From positions 62,153,909 through 62,217,908 of the forward strand of contig OY997642.1 in NCBI GenBank assembly GCA_963921795.1: a DNA stretch of 64,000 nt, read 5' to 3'. Made by a program: the position numbers and the translations under genes. Position 1 is the first letter of the stretch. The number at the start of each line of letters is the position of its first letter. Below the pieces are notes generated by a model that was not told where the DNA came from, did not search any database, and saw nothing but the letters and a program-made list of their open reading frames with translations. This document shows, piece after piece, positions 43,885 through 54,079 of this stretch. Source of the DNA: Nannobrachium achirus. Its lineage: Eukaryota > Chordata > Actinopteri > Myctophiformes > Myctophidae.

Positions 43885-44334
43885 CCAGAGCCCATTATTA
43901 TAGCCTTCCAGAGCCCAGCACAGCCCACCAGAGCCCAAAACAGCCCACCAGAGCCTGATAGAGTCCAGCACAGCCCAGCACATCCAAGTCCAGCACAGTG
44001 GGAGAATAGATTAGGGAAGTGGAGAGCTTAGATGGCTTCACTAGCCTACAGTAGGCTGGATCCGGCTGTTATAGGCCAGACCAGGGTGCACAGGACTGCA
44101 CCAGACTCCAGCAGTCTCCACCGGGCTGCTCAAGGCTCCCGCCAGTCCTGTAGCTCCTCGTTGATGGGATTATCCACTGTGTACACGGGCCCTAGTTTCT
44201 ACATGCCTTAGTGTAGACGGCCAATAGTTTTACATGAACATGTCTAGGCTATACTACAGTACTGCCCTGTATAGCCTACCAGAGCCCAGCACAGCCCACC
44301 AGAGCCCAAAACAGCCCACCAGAGCCTTTGTGAC
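43885..44334 (-). repeat. Spacer of inverted repeat B: satellite module in reverse
   Basis: CCACCAGAGCCCAAAACAGC repeats, GTGTACACGGGCCC and CAATAGTTTTACATGAACAT: a copy of the module of the 54-59 kb array, sitting exactly between the inverted 39-bp satellite arms. Confidence 0.85.
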
Positions 44335-47270
44335 AGGTGATAGATTTAGAGCTACAAGTTATGGTATGGAACTGCAGATGGAATTAGATCTACAAATCAT
44401 GGGGATGCGACTAGTTTTAGAATTAGATCTACACATCATGTGGATGTAAAAGGTGATAGATTTAGAGCTACAAATTATGGTATGGATTAGATCTACAAAT
44501 CATGGGGATTGGAATGGTTTTAGAATTAGATCTACAAATCATGTGGATGTGACTGGTTTGAGAATTAGATCTACAAATCATGTGGATGTGACAAGTGATG
44601 GATTTAGGGCTACAAATTATGGTATGGAACTGCCGTTGGATTTAGATCTACAAATCATGTGGATGCGAATGGTTTTAGAATTAGATCTACAAATCATGTG
44701 GATGTGACAGGTGATAGATTTAGAGCTACAAATTATGGTATGGAACTGGCGATGGAATTAGATCTACAAATCATGGGGATGCGACTAGTTTTAGAATTAG
44801 ATCTACACATCATGTGGATGTGACAGGTGATAGATTTAGAGCTACAAATTATGGTATGGATTAGATCTACAAATCATATGGATGTGAATGGTTTTAGAAT
44901 TAGATCTACAAATCATGTGGATGTGACTGGTTTTAGAATTAGATCTACAAATCATGTGGATGTGACAGGTGATGGATTTAGAGCTACAAATTATGGTATG
45001 GAAATGCCGATGGAATTAGATCTACAAATCATGGGGATGTGAATGGTTTTAGAATTAGATCTACAAATCATGTGGATGTGACTGGTTTTAGAATTAGACC
45101 TGCAAATCATGTGGATGTGACAGGTGATGGATTTAGAGCTACAAATTATGGTATGGAACTGCCGATGGAATTAGATCTACAAATCATGGGGATGCGACTA
45201 GTTTTAGAATTAGATCTACAAATCATGTGGATGTGACAGGTGATAGATTTAGAGCTACAAATTGTGGTATGGTTTAGATCTACAAATCATGTGGATGTGA
45301 CTGGTTTTAGAATTAGATCTACAAATCATGTGGATGTGACTGGTTTTAGAATTAGATCTACAAATCATGTGGATGTGACAGGTGATGGATTTAGAGCTAC
45401 AAATCATGTGGATGTGACAGGTGATGGATTTAGAGCTACAAATTATGGTATGGAACTGCCGATGGAATTAGATCTACAAATCATGGGGATACGACTAGTT
45501 TTAGAATTAGATCTACAAATCATGTGGATGTGACAGGTGATAGATTTAGAGCTACAAATTGTGGTATGGTTTAGATCTACAAATCATGTGGATGTGACTG
45601 GTTTTAGAATTAGATCTACAAATCATGTGGATGTGACTGGTTTTAGAATTAGATTTACAAATCATGTGGATGTGACAGGTGATGGATTTAGAGCTACAAA
45701 TCATGTGGATGTGACAGGTGATGGATTTAGAGCTACAAATTATGGTATGGAACTGCCGATGGAATTATATCTACAAATCATGGGGATGCGACTAGTTTTA
45801 GAATTAGATCTACAAATTATGTGGATGTGACAGGTGATAGATTTAGAGCTACAAATTGTGGTATGGTTTAGATCTACAAATCATGTGGATGTGACTGGTT
45901 TTAGAATTAGATCTACAAATCATGTGGATGTGACTGGTTTTAGAATTAGATCTACAAATCATGGGGATGCGACTAGTTTTAGAATTAGATCTACACATCA
46001 TGTGGATGTGACAGGTGATAGATTTAGAGCTACAAATTATGGTATGGATTAGATCTACAAATCATATGGATGTGAATGGTTTTAGAATTAGATCTACAAA
46101 TCATGTGGATGTGACTGGTTTTAGAATTAGATCTACAAATCATGTGGATGTGACAGGTGATGGATTTAGAGCTACAAATTATGGTATGGAAATGCCGATG
46201 GAATTAGATCTACAAATCATGGGGATGTGAATGGTTTTAGAATTAGATCTACAAATCATGTGGATGTGACTGGTTTTAGAATTAGACCTGCAAATCATGT
46301 GGATGTGACAGGTGATGGATTTAGAGCTACAAATTATGGTATGGAACTGCCGATGGAATTAGATCTACAAATCATGGGGATGCGACTAGTTTTAGAATTA
46401 GATCTACAAATCATGTGGATGTGACAGGTGATAGATTTAGAGCTACAAATTGTGGTATGGTTTAGATCTACAAATCATGTGGATGTGACTGGTTTTAGAA
46501 TTAGATCTACAAATCATGTGGATGTGACTGGTTTTAGAATTAGATCTACAAATCATGTGGATGTGACAGGTGATGGATTTAGAGCTACAAATCATGTGGA
46601 TGTGACAGGTGATGGATTTAGAGCTACAAATTATGGTATGGAACTGCCGATGGAATTAGATCTACAAATCATGGGGATACGACTAGTTTTAGAATTAGAT
46701 CTACAAATCATGTGGATGTGACAGGTGATAGATTTAGAGCTACAAATTGTGGTATGGTTTAGATCTACAAATCATGTGGATGTGACTGGTTTTAGAATTA
46801 GATCTACAAATCATGTGGATGTGACTGGTTTTAGAATTAGATTTACAAATCATGTGGATGTGACAGGTGATGGATTTAGAGCTACAAATCATGTGGATGT
46901 GACAGGTGATGGATTTAGAGCTACAAATTATGGTATGGAACTGCCGATGGAATTAGATCTACAAATCATGGGGATGCGACTAGTTTTAGAATTAGATCTA
47001 CAAATTATGTGGATGTGACAGGTGATAGATTTAGAGCTACAAATTGTGGTATGGTTTAGATCTACAAATCATGTGGATGTGACTGGTTTTAGAATTAGAT
47101 CTACAAATCATGTGGATGTGACTGGTTTTAGAATTAGATCTACAAATCATGTGGATGTGACAGGTGATGGATTTAGAGCTACAAATCATGGTATGGAACT
47201 GCTGATGGAATTAGATCTACAAATCATGTGGATGGGCCAATTAGATCTGTAAAACATGTGGATGGGCCTA
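44335..47270 (+). repeat. 39-bp satellite array with 297-bp and 1,188-bp higher-order units
   Basis: Basic 39-bp unit: GACTGGTTTTAGAATTAGAT followed by CTACAAATCATGTGGATGT. Variants combine into a 297-bp unit (for example steps 45,240 to 45,537 to 45,834). Four of these make a 1,188-bp block present twice (44,827-46,014 and 46,015-47,202), with only a few differences that I can see. All periods are multiples of three, so one frame shows repeated GFRIRSTNHVDVT, but a stop recurs each 297 bp. Confidence 0.95.
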
Positions 47271-47480
47271 TTAGATCTCAACAAATGGCTCTCTGCTGCC
47301 CTCCATTGGGAAATTGTAGTCGGCACAGGTGCCGTACACGACACCCTGTTGCAAGCGTACACGCCCCATTATAACTATGGGGGCGTGTACGCTCGCGTGT
47401 ACTTCGAGCCTATATTGTACACGAGGCTTATATTTTTCTATTGGAACTCCCTATCGTGTACGGCTTAACTATTGTTACCC
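47271..47480 (+). repeat. Inverted repeat B right arm, leader-like segment
   Basis: Carries the 42-bp motif GGCTCTCTGCTGCCCTCCAT ... TAGTCGGCACAG (47,287-47,328). This recurs at 59,483-59,524 upstream of the intact transposon gene (about 38 of 42 positions alike). It continues with CGTACACG-rich sequence. Confidence 0.85.
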
Positions 47481-47494
47481 CTATTGTTTTTGGC

Positions 47495-47665
47495 AGTTTG
47501 TATGCACACTCTATGACCCCAAATCAACAGCAAATCAATTCATGCAGTTTCTGTGGCCTGTTTTGAAATCTGAAAGCCAATATTGATACAATGCCGCCAA
47601 CAAGTGATGCCCTGACTCTGCACATCATGAGGACCCACTATCAACAAGGGTATCCAAAGCCCTTA
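47495..47665 (+). pseudogene. C-terminal fragment of the large transposon protein family
   Basis: After a possible acceptor (TTTTTGGCAG) the plus strand reads FVCTLYDPKSTANQF and then, one frame over, MPPTSDALTLHIMRTHYQQG. From memory, proteins of this fish/invertebrate family end with an F-V-C-x-L-Y segment and a PPT-x-x-AL-x-x-H-x-x-R-x-x-YQ segment; the intact gene's C-terminus is beyond the window, so this cannot be verified here. The fragment sits between the leader motif and inverted repeat A, as if nearly all of the gene had been deleted. Confidence 0.6.
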
Positions 47666-48511
47666 CCAATGAATTGTGGCACTGGTTTCCACTTACAGGC
47701 AAGTGTAAACCAGTCAGTATAGGGCATTGTCTCTGTCATAAAAGAGGGCTTTACTGAAGTGGAGCATATGGATGTGCCTGTGCAGCTTGTTACAAAAACT
47801 AATTTGACAATGAAGAAACTGACAAGAATTAGATCTTGATCAGGAGTCTTGCTTAATAGTACAGGAAATAATAAGAGCAATCGTTCACTCAGTGATACAA
47901 GCGTGAAAATTGGTACACATCATCTTTGTAGGCCACTCTTTGATTTAAGAAGCCGAGCCACGTGAAAATCAAAGATGGCGGCCCCCAAAATCCAAGCTGT
48001 CCGTCCAAAAAAGTGTTCTTTCCTTTATAACTCCAAAAGCATTGGTTTTAAGACACATAAACATATTATAGTTGAATATAAAGTTGGGCATTGCGGATAT
48101 TTTGGTACCAATTATGTGTCTGTATCTATTACAGTTTTTGAGATAACACATAGAGGTACTTTTACAGACTCAGGTGTACCTATATGCTGTATCTCAAGAA
48201 CTGAAATGGATACAGACACGTACCTGGTACCAAAATGTCCGCAATGCCAGATTTTATATTCAACTGTAATACATTTATGGGTCTTAACATCAATGCATTT
48301 GGAGTTATAAAGGTAAAAACACTTTTTTGGACGGACATCTTGGATTTCGGGGGCCGCAGAGGTCAATTCAGAAGTGGTTCCACGTCTGAAAACAAACTTC
48401 ATAGTATATAGACACTGTAGAAAGTTTCATGCTTCTATCATAAAATGCACAATTGGTTTGGTTAACCGCCCCACTAATGTGATGCCACACATTGTGAGCT
48501 TGTAGATCTGA
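47630..48511. repeat. Long inverted repeat A, right arm
   Basis: Reverse complement of 36,656-37,608. The outer edge is TGTGAGCTTGTAGATCTGAT, the hairpin-family motif, mirroring the left arm. The arms are 10 kb apart. Confidence 0.88.
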
Positions 48512-48519
48512 TCTTCACA

Positions 48520-48633
48520 ATAATTGTGAAATGGGACATTCTGCATAATGAGTACTTTTACTTTTGGTACATTTTGATGCCAATACTTTTGTACATTTGA
48601 ATTCCGGACTCCAGTTTTGATACTTTTACTTAA
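48520..48633. repeat. CAGTGGTGG-type repeat, part 1 (interrupted)
   Basis: GGGACATTCTGCATAATGAG and TTTTGGTACATTTTGATGCC match the family at 29,921 in reverse. The other end, TTTTTCCACCACTG, resumes at 49,269-49,308, after the piggyBac-type MITE. Confidence 0.75.
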
Positions 48634-49264
48634 CTCATTCTGTGCCAATCACGAGTATACTCGTGATATATTAGCGTATCCCACAGTGCCAATCACGAGT
48701 ATACTCGTGATTTAAAAAAAAAAAAAAAAATTTTTTTGAAAAATTTTTTTTTTAAAAGATTTTTTTGGACCCCATCAAAACTAGTGAACATGATTTCAAT
48801 CGCGATTTTTTATGTTTAACCCCCATACAACCCCCATACAACTCAGGTAGCAGACCTCCAAGCTCACAACAGTGTAAAACATAATGGCTATTATCTCAAG
48901 AATGCCTGAACGGATTTCCAATCGGATTTTTTTGTTTGAAAGCTGTGAACAAACTGCACAAACCCACAACAATGCAATCCAGGATTGCATTGGATTTTTT
49001 AGAGCTCATTCTTCTCTGTTTTTTTCCCATGCATGAGGTGTGCAAGGTTTAATCATGGCTAAGTTGACGAAAATAAGGCTTTTAAAATGCTTGGTAGCCA
49101 ATAGCTAACTTCAAGCTAACTTCATCCTCTTCCTGTACATGCACAAAGGAAAGTGTTCAGGCAAGTCATGGCTGCAGGGCTTCTGCATATACCAGCATAT
49201 CTCTATGGGATTGTCTGTGGCACACTGGGCCCCCTCTAGTGGTGAAAGGGTGGCATTAAATGAG
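48634..49264. mobile_element. piggyBac-type MITE inserted in an older repeat
   Basis: TTAA at 48,630-48,633 and 49,265-49,268 flank CTCATT...AATGAG ends. Near the left end a perfect 20-bp palindrome ATCACGAGTATACTCGTGAT occurs twice (about 48,648 and 48,690). 631 bp; no transposase. Its insertion splits a CAGTGGTGG-type repeat. Confidence 0.85.
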
Positions 49265-49439
49265 TTAAGAAAAAATATATATTTGAGTATGTTTTTCCAC
49301 CACTGTTTATTTGCATGTTTCTAAGAATGCATATAATGTCCCTCAAATGACTTTGGTCATTTCCTATCATTTAGCATGGTTTTATATTTGTGTCAGAGTT
49401 GCGTGAATTGATTTATAGAAAATAAAGTGTAAAACGATA

Positions 49440-50397
49440 CAACTATCGTCTCTGTGTGTGCTATTTCCTTGTCTTTCTGGTGCACTGCACGTGACTACGC
49501 TCAGTGCGTTGTCTTGACAACCATGCACATGTTCATGGGGAAAAGGGAGTGGGAGTGTCGTGACAGAGAACAAACAAACAAACAGATACACGAAAAGAAA
49601 AAGCAAATGAGTGAGAGATAATGTTGCCGCCAGCCGAGATAAAAGTTAACTTGTCTACGGGAAAGTTTAAAGCAATTGAAAACGAAAGAGGGAAATCAGC
49701 GGTATGGACGCATTTCAACGTAGTTGTCAACGCAGACATAATTAAAAAGTCCGATGTTGAATGTAGCCTAAGCCTAAAACCCATAAACCATAATGGTTGG
49801 ATTAATAATAGTTTTTGATTAAGAAAGACGGCCAATGCTGCTGTTGTGGACTGGAGTTTGTGGACGCTGGATATTAAAAGCAGATGTCAGATTCGTCTAT
49901 GCTGGTAAGACTGAATACATTTTGATATTGATTGAACTGTGGAAAAGGTTTGTGTGTGAATACTTTATTAACAGTTTGTAAAAGAGGATTTTACGTGTGT
50001 GACTGCAGCGGGTCACTGACTGCAGTCAGACCAGAGTCACGAGACGCGCAGCGCACGTTATAGCCTATTATTTAATAATCAACATAGCCTACTTATGTAA
50101 TTGTCTAAAACACTTTCACAAGCCACAATGTGGCTTAATATTATTAAGGGTAACAAACAGGCACGCTGCATGCACTCACTGCACATTATAACACGTTTGA
50201 TAGTGAGTGTAAATCAGTGGCTTCCTCAAAGAAAAAGAAACGAGGCGAAAAAGCGTTGAAAACATAAGGTTCGGGCCTCGGCTCGGGTCGGACGCTTTTT
50301 CATGATTAATGCTCGGACGCCGACATGCTCGGGTCGGACAGAAAACTGTCGGACACAGGTTCGGAACGGACAGAAAAAATGGGCCCGATCCCAGCTC

Positions 50398-50400
<3 letters not shown>
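49440..50400 (+). mobile_element. hAT element fragment with BED-finger start
   Basis: Begins near GTGTGCTATTTCCTTGTC. A frame at 49,621-49,818 reads LPPAEIKVNLSTGKFKAI, then SAVWTHFNVVVNAD, the usual start of a BED zinc finger in hAT transposases. The downstream Cys/His part is replaced by unrelated residues. The far end GGGCCCGATCCCAGCTCTA (50,380-50,399) looks like a hAT-type terminus. Confidence 0.65.

Positions 50401-50486
<86 letters not shown>
50399..50486. repeat. (AC)n microsatellite
   Basis: About 43 AC units. Confidence 0.96.
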
Positions 50487-50487
<1 letters not shown>

Positions 50488-50721
50488 CTCTTTACATAGA
50501 AACTATGTAGGGGCAAAGGGCAGGTGCAGCTGTGAGCTCCAGCGTTGCCAGATCCTGTGAGGGAAATAAGCAACTATGGATCTATGAAAAGCAAGCCACA
50601 TAAGAAGCGATTAGAGGTCAGGTCAGTCAAACCTCAATGTTGTTTTAGAGCTGTTGCTTTTCAAAACACTTTCGTGTCACGGACCCCTCGAATTAATTGT
50701 ATTTGTCAGCAGGGGGAAAAA

Positions 50722-50786
50722 AATACGATCTACAAGCCCGCAATGCATTGTGGCTTGTTGGGAGCTTGTAGATCGGCTATTTTCAA
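50722..50786. repeat. AGATCTACAAGCTC hairpin, copy c
   Basis: ATACGATCTACAAGCCCGCA and GGAGCTTGTAGATCGGCTAT form a hairpin with an inner CAATGCATTG palindrome. Confidence 0.85.
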
Positions 50787-50882
50787 ATAAGCTACAAATG
50801 GTTAAAGTGGTTACGCCCAAATAAGCATTATACACATTAGAAAGGCAAACCCAAACAAAATAATAATAATACATTAAACCAG

Positions 50883-51100
50883 TAGGACTCCTTAAAGCAG
50901 GAGATAAGCGACCGCCAGGTCAAATACACAAACTTTAGAAGGCAATCAGGAGGGAATATAGGAAATGGCAGATCCATGTTGATGACATGACTTTAGAGAT
51001 ACTGTGTACTGCTTTGCGTGATTTTAGCACACAATCTGCAAAATTTGTAGGAGCAGTGTCCAAAAATGTGTTTCGCAAGAATCGGTCACATGGTGGATAA
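50883..51100. repeat. 'GCGCCACCATGAGGC' family, fourth cluster
   Basis: GGAGATAAGCGACCGCCAGG, CAGGAGGGAATATAGG and GGAGCAGTGTCCAAAAATG. Confidence 0.75.
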
Positions 51101-51239
51101 AAACACAACCTGCAACTACCAATATATACAAGCAACTTTACAGAAAAACAAGGCTCCCCCAAACGAAAATATGTCCTCTCTACCAGCTGTTTGTTGTTAG
51201 TAGAGGAAAAAATCCTTCAAAAGAGCCTTAGTTTTTGAG

Positions 51240-51800
51240 ATACCCCTACCCGGGGTAGAACAAAACGCGACATCGTTTTTTCATATCTTTAGGATGTCCC
51301 CTTCATGAAATGGATTGTCCCGAGTTGTGCTTTTACTGCAAAGGTCATGAAAATGATCCATGAAGGAACTCACCACATAGGCAAAAAAACGCCTATCCTG
51401 AAAGATGGAGTTCCAACTCAACCCTTTGTCATTTTCTACCTGCTGGTTGTTTTGACATCATACTTGCACAGATGGTCTACAGGTAGTGTCCCTACATCCC
51501 AAAACAATCAGAATGCAAAAATGTGGTTCTGTTTTGAATCAGCAGCCTTTTATATAAGGATTTTCTATAGGCGGAAATGACATTTTTAAGGAATATTCCC
51601 CTGTAATCATGGTGACAATCTTCTATAAGGGGTAGAACAAAACCTGACAGTGTTTTTTCATGACTTTTACTTGTCCTCTTCATGAAATGGATGGTCAGTA
51701 GTTTTACTTTTACTGCAAAAGTCATGAAATTCTTCAATAAAGTGATTCCCCACATTTGTAAGAATAAGTCCAGAAAAGTATGGGACCAGTGCATGCAGCA
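51240..51800. repeat. Direct duplication, ~376-bp step
   Basis: GGGGTAGAACAAAAC, CTTCATGAAATGGAT and TTTTACTGCAAAGGTCATGA occur at 51,253 and again at 51,629 with divergence. Origin unknown. Confidence 0.7.
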
Positions 51801-52329
51801 GAATATACTATTCTAATGAGAAATAAAATCAGATAATAAGTTAAATATCAGTTTAATCTAATATTTATTTTATATTTCCCTAGTCTGAGCTTTAAATACA
51901 TAAATATATAAATACAATACCAGAAAAGTAGACATACTAAATATTATTGTATGTTTGAGAGAGGCAGTTGCAGCCTAGCATTTTAGTATTTAATTAGCAT
52001 TATTTGCAACACCTGTGTGCTACCATGTGCATTTGAGTTGACACTGACAGCAGCAGAGGTCAGAGGAGAAATGCAGATGATCCTTACATGATGAATCTGA
52101 TCCTTGAAAGTAAGTATGTTTTATTTTTCTGTTAATTGCTGATCAGAGCTTGTAGATCTGCTATTTGCAAACTGGTAATCAATTCTCATTATGATTATTA
52201 TCATATCTCCTCTCAAGCATTCACATGTTGGCAAGAGAAGAAACAGTGTTGGCATGTTCCAGAGGATCTTTAAATGTAAGTAAATAATGTATTACTGTAA
52301 TTGCAGATAAGGTGACTGTCTTGCCATTC
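51801..52329. other. No gene seen
   Basis: AT-rich sequence with one half hairpin motif (AGAGCTTGTAGATCTGCTAT, 52,146-52,165). Confidence 0.5.
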
Positions 52330-53310
<981 letters not shown>

Positions 53311-53472
53311 TGCGACTAACATATTCCTGATAATTCCAATTTGTTTGTTGTTTAATTAGCCAGATTGTGAATGCCCTGCATTTTTCTTTCATCTTTAGAA
53401 CCACACGTGTGTAACAAAACAGAGTGGTGATCATTTGGTGTGGGTGAAGAGAAGAAAAACATTTCATTAAAG

Positions 53473-53605
53473 GAGTAGTTCACCCCCAAAGTGACTTTTT
53501 TTCTATTGAACTCAAGTCTCCATGGCGTGAGTAATACATTCAAAAAATTGAATGTCAGTTTTGTGGTGTTTTGACTGGACACCCTGAGGATATTGCCAGA
53601 TAGAT

Positions 53606-53668
<63 letters not shown>

Positions 53669-53700
53669 GAATTGTAGGGCTTGCATTTATTTGACTTGGT
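53473..53700 (+). mobile_element. MITE end (AAAGGAGTAGTTCACCCCCA) with (GACA)n
   Basis: AAAGGAGTAGTTCACCCCCA and AGTCTCCATGGCGTGA match the nested element at 3,190-3,475. A (GACA)n tract follows (53,602-53,668). The other terminus is not evident. Confidence 0.7.
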
Positions 53701-53795
53701 TCCACAGATGGCGAAAATAGCTAATCTTCAAGCTCACAATGCCTCACTGTTTGGACAAAGAGTTGAGGCGTTACATTTTGTAAAACACGGCCTTG

Positions 53796-53871
53796 TGAAA
53801 ATAGCAGATCTACATGCTCACAACACCTCACAACGCAGGGCGGCGTGAGCATGTAGATCTGATATTTTCAC
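53796..53871. repeat. AGATCTACAAGCTC hairpin, copy d
   Basis: TGTGAAAATAGCAGATCTAC and GTAGATCTGATATTTTCACA ends; arms of about 28 bp with one mismatch. A diverged half copy precedes it (GCTAATCTTCAAGCTCACAA, 53,719). It lies at the left edge of the large satellite and may mark the left end of the large element. Confidence 0.88.
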
Positions 53872-53889
53872 AATTTCTGCCCCTAATAT

Positions 53890-54065
53890 TTAATTTATCA
53901 TTTTAAAAGTATTAAAAAGTCCTTAAATTGTCTCTTTAGAAATGTGCAGATAGCCTCTGTACACTGTTGAGTGGAAAAACAATGTTTCACATTAAGCTAA
54001 TCATTTGGGACCACCCAAGATCATTTGGAGACCCCTCTAGGGGTCCCATAGTTGAACCACTGACT
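53890..54065. repeat. Degraded hAT-type repeat end
   Basis: GTCCTTAAATTGTCTCTTTA, CAATGTTTCACATTAAGCTA and GAGACCCCTCTAGGGGTCCC match 15,210-15,355. Confidence 0.6.
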
Positions 54066-54079
54066 TATAAGGGGAGTAT

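Noticed and set aside
43205..47252. Serial 65-97-codon open frames (GFRIRSTNHVDVT repeats) as genes, or the array as a CRISPR
   Set aside because: They arise because the satellite periods (39, 297, 1,188) are multiples of three. Each frame ends at the same recurring stop, and the units are contiguous with no unique spacers.
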